Below are positions 1-7,645 of a stretch of DNA of 22,072 bases, in pieces. The stretch is from UBA4923 sp964486135. GTDB lineage: Bacteria; Bacillota; Clostridia; Saccharofermentanales; DTU023. The position numbers and the translations under genes were made by a program. The DNA is taken from positions 1 to 22,072 of the forward strand of contig CAZAKT010000025.1 in assembly GCA_964486135.1 (NCBI GenBank), in the 5' to 3' direction. Position 1 is the stretch's first letter, and every line of letters begins with the position of its first letter. The notes beneath the pieces are model-generated. The model was not told the DNA's origin and ran no database searches. It worked only from the letters and a program-made list of their open reading frames with translations.

Positions 1-1614
1 GGCATGCGCGGGCTCATCGCAAACACCTCCGGCAAAACCATCGAGATCCCCATCAAGTCGAACCTGCGCGAGGGTATGAACGTTCTTGAGTTCTTCATCT
101 CCTCGCACGGCGCCCGTAAATCCCTTTCGGACACGGCCTTGAAAACCGCTGACTCAGGTTACCTGACCCGGCGCCTGGTCGATATCTCCCAGGATGTCAT
201 CATCCGGGGGGAGGACTGCGGCACCGAAGAATTCATCGAGGTGTCACCGGTCCTGGTCGGGGGCAAGACCAAGCGGGTGGTTGAACGCCTGGCCAACCGG
301 ATTGAGGGGCGTTATGCCGCCCGGCAGATCCTTGACCCCGATACAGGGGAAGTCCTGGTGGACAAAAATGAGATGATCAGCAATTCCCTGGCGACCCGGA
401 TTGAGGAACTGGGCCTGGCCCGGATCCCCATCCGGAGCAACCTGACCTGCGAGAGCGACAAGGGGGTCTGCGCCAAATGCTATGGACGCAACCTGGCAAC
501 AGGTGGACCCGCCGTGGTCGGCGAAGCCGTCGGCATTATGGCTGCCCAGTCGATTGGTGAACCGGGTACCCAGCTGACCATGCGTACCTTCCACACCGGC
601 GGTATCGCCTCGGGTGACGACATCACCCAGGGCCTCCCCCGTGTTGAGGAATTATTTGAAGCGAGAAAGCCCAAAGGGCAGGCGGTCATCTCTGAAATCA
701 GTGGGACGGTCAATGTAAGCGAGCCGGGTAAACGCCGCCGCGAGGTGACGGTGACGTCGGAGGATGGCAAGGCCAAGCAATACAGCATTCCCATCTCCAC
801 CCCCCTGATCGTGGATACGGGCGACCTGGTCGAGGAAGGTGACCTGATCACCGACGGATCGGTGAACCCCCATGACATCATGAAGATCAAGGGTGCCCGG
901 GGGGTCCAGAAGTACATCATCTCCGAAGTTCTGAAGGTCTACAAGAACAACGGGGTTGAGATCAACGACAAGCATATCGAAATTATCGTCCGCCAGATGT
1001 TGCGGAAGTTCAAGATTGACGATCCGGGCGACACCCAGTTGCTTACGGGCAGTATCGTCGACATGGCTGAATTCCATAAGGCCAACGCGGAAGCCGAGGA
1101 AAACGACTGCACACCGGCAACGGGGAAACAGATCCTGCTCGGCATCACCAAGGCCTCGCTGGCGACGGAATCCTTCCTGTCCGCCGCCTCCTTCCAGGAG
1201 ACGACACGGGTCCTGACCGACGCGGCCGTCAAGGGCAAGATTGATACCTTGGAAGGTCTGAAGGAGAACGTCATCATCGGCAAATTGATCCCGGCGGGGA
1301 CAGGGCTGGCCCGTTATCGCAATATCAGCGCCGTACCGGTCGTTCCGGCCAACATGGCCCTCTTGAACGCCACTTCGGACCAGGGGGTGGATCGGACGGA
1401 GTATGAGGACTACGCCCGCGACCTCGGTTTCACCCATGAGACCAAGGAGGAGTACGAGGCCTTTATGCGGAGCCGGGGGCTGGATCCCGAGGTCTTCCGC
1501 GACAGATGCTCCTTTGATCTTGACCAGCCTGACCCGGAAGAGGAGGAATTCAATCCCCTTCTCGACCTCTTCGATCTCCCCGACAGTCAGGAGATCCTGA
1601 CTGAATCGGACTAG
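1..1614 (+). CDS. rpoC: RNA polymerase beta' subunit, C-terminal part (5' end cut by window)
   Basis: This is the C-terminal 537 residues of the largest catalytic subunit of RNA polymerase, open at the left edge and ending in TAG. Numbering from the Met at position 4, it starts in the bridge-helix/trigger-loop part: the segment MRGLIANTSG aligns with MRGLMAKPDG of E. coli RpoC, and HGARKSLSDTALKTADSGYLTRR follows with the family pattern. The second zinc site is complete (Cys72, Cys149, Cys156, Cys159), and the signature AAQSIGEPGTQLTMRTFHTGG lies at about 180-200. There is no large lineage insertion in the trigger loop. The protein ends in an acidic, Asp/Glu-rich tail of about 30 residues. 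rpoB would be expected just upstream. The usual rpsL-rpsG-fusA neighbours do not follow; a strong terminator ends the operon 9 bp after the stop. Confidence 0.98.
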   Translation, partial: GMRGLIANTSGKTIEIPIKSNLREGMNVLEFFISSHGARKSLSDTALKTADSGYLTRRLVDISQDVIIRGEDCGTEEFIEVSPVLVGGKTKRVVERLANRIEGRYAARQILDPDTGEVLVDKNEMISNSLATRIEELGLARIPIRSNLTCESDKGVCAKCYGRNLATGGPAVVGEAVGIMAAQSIGEPGTQLTMRTFHTGGIASGDDITQGLPRVEELFEARKPKGQAVISEISGTVNVSEPGKRRREVTVTSEDGKAKQYSIPISTPLIVDTGDLVEEGDLITDGSVNPHDIMKIKGARGVQKYIISEVLKVYKNNGVEINDKHIEIIVRQMLRKFKIDDPGDTQLLTGSIVDMAEFHKANAEAEENDCTPATGKQILLGITKASLATESFLSAASFQETTRVLTDAAVKGKIDTLEGLKENVIIGKLIPAGTGLARYRNISAVPVVPANMALLNATSDQGVDRTEYEDYARDLGFTHETKEEYEAFMRSRGLDPEVFRDRCSFDLDQPDPEEEEFNPLLDLFDLPDSQEILTESD

Positions 1615-1622
1615 ACGGCGAA

Positions 1623-1666
1623 GGGCTGGCCCCAAACACAGAAACTGTGAAGGGGCGGCCCTTTTT
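1623..1666 (+). terminator. Rho-independent terminator after rpoC, two-tier hairpin
   Basis: The outer stem pairs GGGC (1623-1626) with GCCC (1658-1661) and GCCCC (1629-1633) with GGGGC (1652-1656), with a small TG/G internal loop. Inside it a second perfect stem, CACAG (1637-1641) with CTGTG (1645-1649), has an AAA loop. Five T follow directly (1662-1666). It lies 9 bp after the rpoC stop and should end the rpo operon. Confidence 0.9.
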
Positions 1667-1812
1667 GCTTTCAGCGTTTTCCTGCTTGAGAATATCTTCC
1701 GCCACTTCCGGCACGGCCTCATGATGCCGGCCGACCGGATCCGTCAGTTTATTTCCGACTGGGAAGCCAACCGCTGATGGCGGGTTCTCCCCTTGCCCAC
1801 AAGCGGAATTTT
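1667..1812. other. Intergenic stretch with no recognised gene
   Basis: No promoter, RNA gene or full gene is evident between the rpoC terminator and the leader Shine-Dalgarno. One frame stays open from the terminator to a TGA at 1775-1777 and would end in the residues MMPADRIRQFISDWEANR. This looks mildly protein-like but has no convincing start or ribosome site, so it may be a decayed gene end or chance. Confidence 0.4.
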
Positions 1813-1820
1813 GGAAGGAG
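1813..1820 (+). promoter_or_regulatory. Strong Shine-Dalgarno for the short leader ORF
   Basis: GGAAGGAG lies 7 nt before the ATG at 1828. It is among the best ribosome sites in the window and is the main reason to take the 29-codon ORF behind it seriously. Confidence 0.6.
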
Positions 1821-1827
1821 ACAGTTT

Positions 1828-1917
1828 ATGATCGTCAGTTTCAGGGAAACTGGAGGTTATACTGGTCAGGAAGGTCTGCGAAAGAGCGGCAAAGTGAAAG
1901 TGAGGAGATGGACGTAA
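1828..1917 (+). CDS. Possible 29-aa leader peptide coupled to the dehydrogenase gene
   Basis: A short ORF begins with ATG at 1828 behind a strong GGAAGGAG ribosome site. It encodes 29 residues, beginning MIVSFRETGG and ending in a basic stretch (KVKVRRWT). Its stop TAA (1915-1917) shares one base with the ATG at 1917 that I take as the start of the next gene (TAATG). That layout is typical of translational coupling. The GAGGAG before the dehydrogenase start lies inside this ORF. No family is recognised, and the peptide has no transmembrane segment and no run of one amino acid that would suggest classical attenuation. It could be a real small protein, a coupling leader, or chance. The length is too short for composition to decide. 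Confidence 0.45.
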   Translation: MIVSFRETGGYTGQEGLRKSGKVKVRRWT

Positions 1918-2726
1918 TGGGTACAGTTGTGGAACTGAAAGATTTGAAGTCGGTTAAGGAGAGGTTCACGCTCAAGGGCAGGAAGGCCATTGTAACAGGC
2001 GCGGCGGGCGGGATTGGAAGGTCGACTGCGGCGGCTATCGCCGAGCTTGGCGGCAAGGTTGCCCTGGCTGACCTGAAGCTGGACAAGGCCCGGGAGAATG
2101 CCAACTTCATCGCTCAAAAATACGGTGTTGAAACCCTGGCCCTGGAAGTGGATGTCAGTGATCCCGCCTCCGTGCGGGCCATGGTTGAAAGGGTGGCCGG
2201 GGAATGGGGGGCCCTTGATGCCGTCCACTGCAATGCCGGCATCCTCCTGGATGATGACTGTGGGGATATGCCCTACGAGAGCTGGCGGAAGATGATCGAG
2301 GTCAACATCGACGGTATGTTTTTGGTCAATCAGGCCTGCTGTCAGTGGATGCGGGACAACAAGCAGACTGGAGCGATTGTCAACACGGCCTCCATGGCGG
2401 CCCACGCCCTGGTCCGCACCAGGGATACCCATGATGTCTGCTATACAACGACCAAGGCCGCCCTGCTCGGATTGACACGGGGCATGGCCGCCGATTTCAT
2501 CCCCTACGGCATCCGGGTCAACAGCGTGAGCCCCGGCTATATGTTCTCGGGTATCCACGACGGAATGCCCGACGATCTCCTTGACATGTTCGCCGGCGAT
2601 GTTCCCATGGGCAGGTTCGGGACTATGGACGAGATCGCTGGCGTCGTCGCCTTCCTGCTTTCTGACCTTGCCTCCTATATAACAGGCGCCGACCTGATCG
2701 TGGATGGCGGCTATACAATCTGGTAG
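1917..2726 (+). CDS. Short-chain dehydrogenase/reductase (SDR), NAD(P)-dependent oxidoreductase
   Basis: This 269-residue protein is a classical SDR oxidoreductase that would interconvert an alcohol or polyol and its ketone. Seen in the sequence: the cofactor loop TGAAGGIG (27-34); an Asp after the second strand (Asp52, in ALADL), which in this family favours NAD(H) over NADP(H); NAG (106-108); catalytic Ser159; the YxxxK pair Tyr176 and Lys180; the VNSVSPG segment; and the C-terminal ITGADLIVDGGYTIW. The likely relatives are sugar/polyol dehydrogenases such as gluconate 5-dehydrogenase or sorbitol dehydrogenase types, but the substrate cannot be read from the sequence. An ATG at 1908 is also in frame but directly abuts GAGGAG. 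The ATG at 1917 has a 9-nt spacing and overlaps the stop of the preceding short ORF, so I prefer it. The gene stands alone between rpoC and ctsR. Confidence 0.9.
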   Translation: MGTVVELKDLKSVKERFTLKGRKAIVTGAAGGIGRSTAAAIAELGGKVALADLKLDKARENANFIAQKYGVETLALEVDVSDPASVRAMVERVAGEWGALDAVHCNAGILLDDDCGDMPYESWRKMIEVNIDGMFLVNQACCQWMRDNKQTGAIVNTASMAAHALVRTRDTHDVCYTTTKAALLGLTRGMAADFIPYGIRVNSVSPGYMFSGIHDGMPDDLLDMFAGDVPMGRFGTMDEIAGVVAFLLSDLASYITGADLIVDGGYTIW

Positions 2727-2755
2727 AAGATAGGCCCGGCCGACCTTTCGAAGTA

Positions 2756-2784
2756 TTGACAGGAAGGCCGGATCGTTATAAAAT
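2756..2784 (+). promoter_or_regulatory. Sigma-A promoter of the ctsR operon
   Basis: TTGACA (2756-2761) and TAAAAT (2779-2784) are separated by 17 nt, close to the sigma-A consensus. Transcription would start near 2790, within the CtsR operator, about 30 nt before the ctsR ATG. This suits a strong heat-inducible promoter held down by its own repressor. Confidence 0.85.
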
Positions 2785-2787
2785 GAA

Positions 2788-2804
2788 AGTCAAAGACAGT
2801 CAAA
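2788..2804 (+). promoter_or_regulatory. CtsR operator (tandem heptad)
   Basis: Two identical AGTCAAA heptads (2788-2794 and 2798-2804) are separated by GAC. This fits the known CtsR box, a direct repeat of A/GGTCAAA with a 3-nt NAN spacer. It begins 3 nt after the -10 box and covers the expected start site, so bound CtsR would block initiation. Autoregulation of the operon follows from this placement. Confidence 0.9.
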
Positions 2805-2820
2805 GGCAAATGAGGTAAAC

Positions 2821-3303
2821 ATGAGTAGTCTAACTGACAGGATTGAGAGGACCATCCTTGACCTGATCGAGGAACAAGATGGGGCCTGCGAGATAGGCCG
2901 CAATGCTTTTGCCGCGGAAATGCAGGTGGCGCCTTCCCAGATTACCTATGTGATTTCCACACGATTCAGCCACCGTCACGGTTATCTTGTCGAGAGCCGG
3001 CGTGGCGGATCCGGTTATGTGAGAATCCGGCGGGTACCCTATTCAGACGAGGCCGACCAGATCATGTACCTGGTCCGTTCGCTTGCTGACAGCCTGAGCC
3101 AGCACGACGCCGCTGTCCTGGTAAAACAACTCCTGGGCAAGGACCTGCTCTCCCGGGAACTGGCCTTGCTTATGAAGGCCGCCCTTTCCGACGCCAGTCT
3201 GCGCCGGGTCGACAGGGGGAGGCGGGACCAGGTCCGGTCCGATATGTTCCGCAATATGCTGATCCGTATCGCAGCCCTGGCAGGTGAGGAGGAAGCAGGA
3301 TGA
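2821..3303 (+). CDS. ctsR: Transcriptional repressor CtsR of class III heat-shock genes
   Basis: CtsR is the dimeric winged-helix repressor of clp and related stress genes in low-GC Gram-positive bacteria. At 160 residues the length is normal. The DNA-binding half is clear: DRIERTILDLIEE, then VAPSQITYVISTRFS (about 37-51), then the wing VESRRGGSGYVRI (58-69). The basic residue before the glycine run (Arg60/Arg61) matches the arginine that McsB can phosphorylate in Geobacillus CtsR. The wing reads GGSG where the family usually has a four-glycine loop reported to act as thermosensor. The C-terminal half (about 75-150) fits the dimerisation/McsB-binding domain. It is the first gene of the operon and overlaps mcsA by an ATGA. 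Its own promoter carries a CtsR box. Confidence 0.96.
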   Translation: MSSLTDRIERTILDLIEEQDGACEIGRNAFAAEMQVAPSQITYVISTRFSHRHGYLVESRRGGSGYVRIRRVPYSDEADQIMYLVRSLADSLSQHDAAVLVKQLLGKDLLSRELALLMKAALSDASLRRVDRGRRDQVRSDMFRNMLIRIAALAGEEEAG

Positions 3304-3839
3304 TTTGTCAGAACTGCGAAGAGCGTGAGGCGACCGTCCGGGTCAGAAGGACACTGGACGGACAGGAGCAGGTCCTCAATCTTTGCGACCAATGCGCGGA
3401 TTCGGCAGGGCTAACCATGAAGTCGCCAGTCAGCTGGTGGGATGGCTTCTTCGGGACCTCCCTGCCGGGCCCCAGCCTTTTCGGCTACCCGGCCCAGCTT
3501 AGAAGGCAGAGGAAGACGCAACTTGTCTGCCCCTCCTGCGGGGAGACGGAAGATGAACTCCGGGAGACGGGACTGCTGGGCTGTCCAGTCTGCTATGACA
3601 CTTTCGCCCACTTGCTTGATCCGGTATTTGGCCGCCTTCACGGACACACCAGCCATGGGCTTCCCCAGCCAGCCTTGACGAAAAACCAGGAGAGCCAGGA
3701 TGAAGCGGATACTCCGCTGGAAGGGCTCAGACGGGATCTGGCGCGGGCTGTTGAAGGCGAGGCCTATGAAGAAGCGGCCCGAATCCGGGATGAGATCCGG
3801 GCCTTGGAGTCTCAAGGGGATCAGGGGGAGGAGCTTTAG
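3300..3839 (+). CDS. mcsA: McsA, zinc-binding activator of the arginine kinase McsB
   Basis: McsA is a cytosolic adaptor that binds and activates McsB and links it to CtsR and ClpC. This 179-residue protein has two zinc modules made of four CxxC pairs: Cys3/Cys6 with Cys29/Cys32, and Cys77/Cys80 with Cys95/Cys98. A C-terminal UVR motif (about 138-172) contains GLRRDLARAVEGEAYEEAAR. This is the normal family architecture and length. Its ATG overlaps the ctsR stop (ATGA) and sits behind an AGGAGG-type ribosome site in the end of ctsR, so the two are probably translationally coupled. The middle (about 40-70) is rich in Trp, Phe, Gly and Pro and is less conserved. Confidence 0.95.
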   Translation: MICQNCEEREATVRVRRTLDGQEQVLNLCDQCADSAGLTMKSPVSWWDGFFGTSLPGPSLFGYPAQLRRQRKTQLVCPSCGETEDELRETGLLGCPVCYDTFAHLLDPVFGRLHGHTSHGLPQPALTKNQESQDEADTPLEGLRRDLARAVEGEAYEEAARIRDEIRALESQGDQGEEL

Positions 3840-3842
3840 ATC

Positions 3843-4874
3843 ATGGCCTGGTATTTGGAAGAAGGTCCGGAAAGTGATGTGGTGATTTCCACCCGGGTCC
3901 GCCTGGCCAGGAATCTTGCCAGTACGCCCTTTCCCTGGAGGCTGACACCGGAGGAGCTGGACTATGTCAAGGGCCGGGTGAAGGAGGCCTTCCGGGAGGT
4001 CTGCCTGAGCCGGGGAGAGAAGCCGCTCCTGGTTGACTTGGCGGAACTCGACGCGATCGAAAGACTGGCCCTGGCCGAACGGCGGGTCATCAGCCGGAAT
4101 ATGCTGGATGATGCGCGGGGAAAGGCCCTCCTGCTCTTTCCCAAGGAGGCTTCGGGCCTCTTGGTCAACGAAGAGGATCATCTCCGACTCTATGCGGTGG
4201 GTGCCGGACTCAGGCTGGATGAAACTGCCCGGGAGGCCCTGGACTGCGGAGCGGCCCTGGAAGCCCGTTTGCCCTTTGCGAAGAGCGGGCGGCTTGGCTA
4301 TCTCACGGCCTGTCCGACCAATACAGGGACAGGTATGCGGGCCTCTGTCATGCTCCATCTTCCAGGCCTGGTCAGGCTGGGGGTCATCAAGGCCCTGGCT
4401 GACAAACTTTCAAAAACCGGTTATGCCCTGCGGGGGGCCGGAGGCGAAGGCACTGAGATAGAGGCAGACATGGTTCAACTTTCCAACCAGGTAACACTGG
4501 GTATCTCTGAAGAGGAGATCCTGGCGGATCTTGGCCGCCTGGTCCTGGACCTGGCGAGTGAGGAAAGAAAGGCCAGGCAGACCCTTTATGCCCGTGACCG
4601 CCTGGCCTTCGAAGATGAAGTCGGCCGGGCCCTGGGACTCCTGTCGCAGGCCAGGCTGTTGACCGCGGATGAAGCCCTGGCCCGGCTTTCCCTCCTGCGA
4701 TTCGGCAGGGAACTTGGACTGGATAGCCTGCCGGACTATGGCCTGATCCAGCAGCTCTTGACCAGTGTTGGCGAGGGCGCGATACAAGAGGAGGCCGGCA
4801 GGTCCATGACGGAGAGGGAACGGGATGAGGCGCGCGCGGCCAAGCTGCGCGAGGCGCTTGCAGCCTATAAATAA
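3843..4874 (+). CDS. mcsB: Protein-arginine kinase McsB
   Basis: McsB transfers phosphate from ATP to protein arginines. Phosphoarginine marks proteins for ClpC-ClpP and inactivates CtsR. The 343 residues carry the phosphagen-kinase-like fold: STRVRLARN (16-24), NEEDHLR (109-115), the catalytic-cysteine loop TACPTNTGTGMRASVMLHLPGL with Cys157, and RGAGGEGTEIEA followed by QLSNQVTLGISEEE. Near the C-terminus, RDEARA (327-332) resembles the RDxxRA element described as an allosteric phosphoarginine pocket in McsB. No key residue seems missing. It starts 3 nt after the mcsA stop with a GGAGGAG site (3827-3833) inside mcsA. clpC follows after 29 bp with no terminator, so all four genes should be one transcript. 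Confidence 0.96.
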   Translation: MAWYLEEGPESDVVISTRVRLARNLASTPFPWRLTPEELDYVKGRVKEAFREVCLSRGEKPLLVDLAELDAIERLALAERRVISRNMLDDARGKALLLFPKEASGLLVNEEDHLRLYAVGAGLRLDETAREALDCGAALEARLPFAKSGRLGYLTACPTNTGTGMRASVMLHLPGLVRLGVIKALADKLSKTGYALRGAGGEGTEIEADMVQLSNQVTLGISEEEILADLGRLVLDLASEERKARQTLYARDRLAFEDEVGRALGLLSQARLLTADEALARLSLLRFGRELGLDSLPDYGLIQQLLTSVGEGAIQEEAGRSMTERERDEARAAKLREALAAYK

Positions 4875-4903
4875 GAATAAATAATAATGGGGGATTTAAG
4901 AAT

Positions 4904-7534
4904 ATGATGATTAGATTTTCAAGGCGGTCGGGCGAGGCCCTGGGGTCCGCCTGGATAACGGCCCGTTCCTTCGATACGGGTTATATCGGCACGGAACATC
5001 TCCTGGCCGGAATTGTAGCGGAAAGGGCCGGTTTCGCCAGCGACCTGCTGGCAGGTCAGGGCCTTGACGCAAAAACAGTCAGCCAGCACCTGGTGACGCT
5101 CAACCACAAGCAGCCGTCCGAAGTGCCGGCGGAAGAGGCCGATAAGATTGACGGCAACCAGATAATTGGCATGATGACGCCCCGGACCCGGCTGGTCATA
5201 AATCTGGCCGCCCGGGAGGCGGAGGGCCGTACACAAAGCGGCGTAATTGAACCGGAACACCTCTTGATGGGGATTTTGAGGGAAGGCGACAGTGTGGCCG
5301 TCCGCATCCTGGAGGAGGCGGGGATCTCCCCACGGCAGTTCTACAGCCTCCTGTCCGACGGGGCCCAGGAAGCAGACGCGTCGCCGGCTCCTGCCAGGGA
5401 GCGTGAATCCGGAACGGGCAGGGAGGCCAGGCCGGCCGAAGGGTCGGATACGCCCAACCTGGATAAATTCAGCCGGGACCTGACGGCCCTGGCCTCGGAA
5501 GATCGATTTGATCCTATCATCGGTCGCGAGGAGGAAATCCGCCGCATCGAACAGATCCTCTGCCGGCGGACAAAGAACAACCCGGTCCTGATCGGGGAGC
5601 CGGGGGTTGGAAAGACGGCCATCGCGGAAGGCCTGGCCCAGAAGATAGTCACTGGCCAGGTTCCCGATCTCTTGAGAGGGAAACGGCTCGTCTCCCTTGA
5701 TCTGGGTGGCATGCTGGCCGGATCCAAGTACAGGGGCGAGTTTGAGGAGCGCCTGAAAAAAGGGATCGATGAGGCAATTGAGTCTGGCAATGTCATCCTT
5801 TTCATTGATGAATTGCACACCATCATCGGGGCCGGTGCCTCGGAGGGGGCCATGGATGCCTCCAATATCCTGAAGCCCATGTTGGCCAGGGGAGAGGTGC
5901 AGGTGATCGGGGCGACCACAATTGACGAATACAGGAAGCACATCGAAAAGGACGCCGCCCTTGAGAGGCGTTTCCAACCTGTTACGGTCAATGAGCCGGG
6001 GGAGGAGGATGCCGTTGAGATCCTCTTTGGCCTCCGTCCCCATTACGAATGCCACCACCGGGTCCGGATTTCCGATGAGGCCATTGAGACGGCGGTCCAA
6101 CTGTCCACCCGCTATATCACGGACCGCTTCCTGCCTGACAAGGCGATCGATCTGATCGATGAGGCCTCCTCCAGGTTGCGTATCAACCGCGAGGGCGGTC
6201 CGGATGAGCTGCGCGGGCTTCGGGAGAAGCTGGAATCGGTCATAGCCGAGAAGGAAAAGGCGGTCAAGGAGGAGGAGTTTGAAAAGGCTGCCGATCTCAA
6301 GGCCGAGGAAGATGAGCTGACCAGGAGTCTGGGGGAACTGGATGATTGTGACCTGGAATCCAATCGGGAAGACTGGCCTGTCCTCACGGCTGATATGATC
6401 GCTGATATCGTATCCAGCTGGACCAGCATCCCGGTCCGCAGCCTGACGGAGGATGACAGCGAACGGCTTCGCCGGCTGGAGGACGAATTGAAGAAACGTG
6501 TCCTGGGCCAGGATGAGGCCGTGGCCGCCGTGGCCAAGGCGATCAGGCGGGGCAGGCTGGGACTTAAGGATCCCCAGCGGCCTACGGGTTCCTTCGTCTT
6601 CCTGGGAACGACGGGGGTTGGTAAAACGGAGCTGGCCAAGGCCTTGGCAGAGACCATGTTCGGGAATGAAAATGCCCTGATCCGCATTGATATGTCGGAA
6701 TATATGGAAAAATTCGATGTCTCCAAGCTGATCGGAGCCCCGCCCGGCTATATCGGTTACGATGAGGGCGGCCAGCTGACGGAAAAGGTCCGGCGGCGGC
6801 CTTACTCGGTTGTCCTTTTCGATGAGATCGAAAAAGCGCATCCGGATGTCCTGAATGCCATGCTCCAGATCCTGGAGGACGGCAGGTTGACTGACGGCCA
6901 GGGAAGGACGATTGACTTCAAGAATACCATCCTGATCATGACCTCGAACATAGGGGCCAGGCTGCTTGTGGGGCCGGAAGGCCGTCGGATCGGTTTCAAG
7001 TTTGAACATTCGGACGAGGAAACAGACGAAAGGCAGGAGGCAGAAATCTACGGCGGCAAGACCTATGCGGAAGCCCGGGACCTGGTCATGGAGGAATTGC
7101 ACAGGACCTTCTCGCCCGAATTCATCAACCGGATCGATGAGATCATCTTCTTCCGGATGCTTGATCGGGAGACCATGCGGCGTATCGTGGATATCATGCT
7201 GAATCAGCTGTCCGCCCGGATCGCTGACATCGGCCTTATGACTGACGTGACGGACGAGGCCAAGGACTGGCTGGCCGACAAGGGCTATGAGCCACAGTAT
7301 GGGGCCCGGCCGCTTCGCCGCCTGATCCAGACTGAAGTCGAGGACCGCTTCTCCGAGGCCCTGCTCGACAATACCGTTGAAAAAGGGGACACAGCTGAGG
7401 TCGACCTGGACCCGGACGGCAAGCAACTGCTGGTCAGGAAAAAAGGCCTGCCGGCTGAAGCTCCCTCCGGCCAGGAGCCGGAAGGAGGAGGGGAAGGGTC
7501 TGACCAGCCAGGAACTTCGGAAGATCAAGCCTAA
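4904..7534 (+). CDS. clpC: ClpC, AAA+ unfoldase of the ClpCP protease
   Basis: ClpC is the hexameric ATPase that unfolds phosphoarginine-marked or adaptor-delivered proteins into ClpP. The 876 residues hold a double ClpN repeat (about 1-150, with GTEHLLAGI and PEHLLMGIL), AAA-1 with Walker A GEPGVGKT (231-238) and Walker B LFIDE (299-303), a coiled-coil M-domain with a UVR-like motif (about 438-475, rich in Glu and Lys), and AAA-2 with Walker A GTTGVGKT (568-575), pore loop GYIG (615-618) and Walker B VLFDE (637-641). It is longer than the roughly 810 residues usual in Bacillus, from a linker after the N-domain and a Gly/Glu/Pro-rich tail of about 30 residues. The start has two adjacent ATG codons (4904 and 4907) behind GGGGGA. 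Last gene of the CtsR-controlled operon. Confidence 0.97.
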   Translation: MMIRFSRRSGEALGSAWITARSFDTGYIGTEHLLAGIVAERAGFASDLLAGQGLDAKTVSQHLVTLNHKQPSEVPAEEADKIDGNQIIGMMTPRTRLVINLAAREAEGRTQSGVIEPEHLLMGILREGDSVAVRILEEAGISPRQFYSLLSDGAQEADASPAPARERESGTGREARPAEGSDTPNLDKFSRDLTALASEDRFDPIIGREEEIRRIEQILCRRTKNNPVLIGEPGVGKTAIAEGLAQKIVTGQVPDLLRGKRLVSLDLGGMLAGSKYRGEFEERLKKGIDEAIESGNVILFIDELHTIIGAGASEGAMDASNILKPMLARGEVQVIGATTIDEYRKHIEKDAALERRFQPVTVNEPGEEDAVEILFGLRPHYECHHRVRISDEAIETAVQLSTRYITDRFLPDKAIDLIDEASSRLRINREGGPDELRGLREKLESVIAEKEKAVKEEEFEKAADLKAEEDELTRSLGELDDCDLESNREDWPVLTADMIADIVSSWTSIPVRSLTEDDSERLRRLEDELKKRVLGQDEAVAAVAKAIRRGRLGLKDPQRPTGSFVFLGTTGVGKTELAKALAETMFGNENALIRIDMSEYMEKFDVSKLIGAPPGYIGYDEGGQLTEKVRRRPYSVVLFDEIEKAHPDVLNAMLQILEDGRLTDGQGRTIDFKNTILIMTSNIGARLLVGPEGRRIGFKFEHSDEETDERQEAEIYGGKTYAEARDLVMEELHRTFSPEFINRIDEIIFFRMLDRETMRRIVDIMLNQLSARIADIGLMTDVTDEAKDWLADKGYEPQYGARPLRRLIQTEVEDRFSEALLDNTVEKGDTAEVDLDPDGKQLLVRKKGLPAEAPSGQEPEGGGEGSDQPGTSEDQA

Positions 7535-7561
7535 GTCAGGGTTTTCCGACTCATCCACCGA

Positions 7562-7590
7562 GGCGCCGCCCAAAAAGGGCGGCGCCTTTT
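7562..7590 (+). terminator. Rho-independent terminator of the ctsR-clpC operon
   Basis: A perfect 10-bp stem, GGCGCCGCCC (7562-7571) with GGGCGGCGCC (7577-7586), has an AAAAA loop and is followed by TTTT (7587-7590). It lies about 27 bp after the clpC stop and separates the stress operon from folD. Confidence 0.93.
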
Positions 7591-7592
7591 CG

Positions 7593-7601
7593 TGCTAGAA
7601 T
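7593..7601 (+). promoter_or_regulatory. Possible extended -10 promoter for folD
   Basis: TGC followed by TAGAAT (7596-7601) forms an extended -10 element directly after the clpC terminator. A good -35 box is absent, because the position 17 nt upstream falls in the terminator hairpin. Transcription would start near 7608, giving a short leader before the folD ATG at 7646. folD needs its own promoter since the operon before it is terminated. Confidence 0.45.
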
Positions 7602-7645
7602 GGACAGACCACAGGGATCGTTTTCATTGACAGCAGGAGAAAAAG

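Noticed and set aside
4..1614. RpoC as a complete protein starting at the ATG at position 4
   Set aside because: The segment aligns with an internal part of RpoC; the ATG is an internal Met and the gene is cut by the window edge.
4919..7573. An 884-codon open frame on the minus strand opposite clpC, and similar long ones opposite mcsA/mcsB and rpoC
   Set aside because: The sense strand encodes an unmistakable ClpC. The antisense frame stays open because sense codons TTA, CTA and TCA are rare in this GC-rich genome. The translation has no recognisable domain and no ribosome site.
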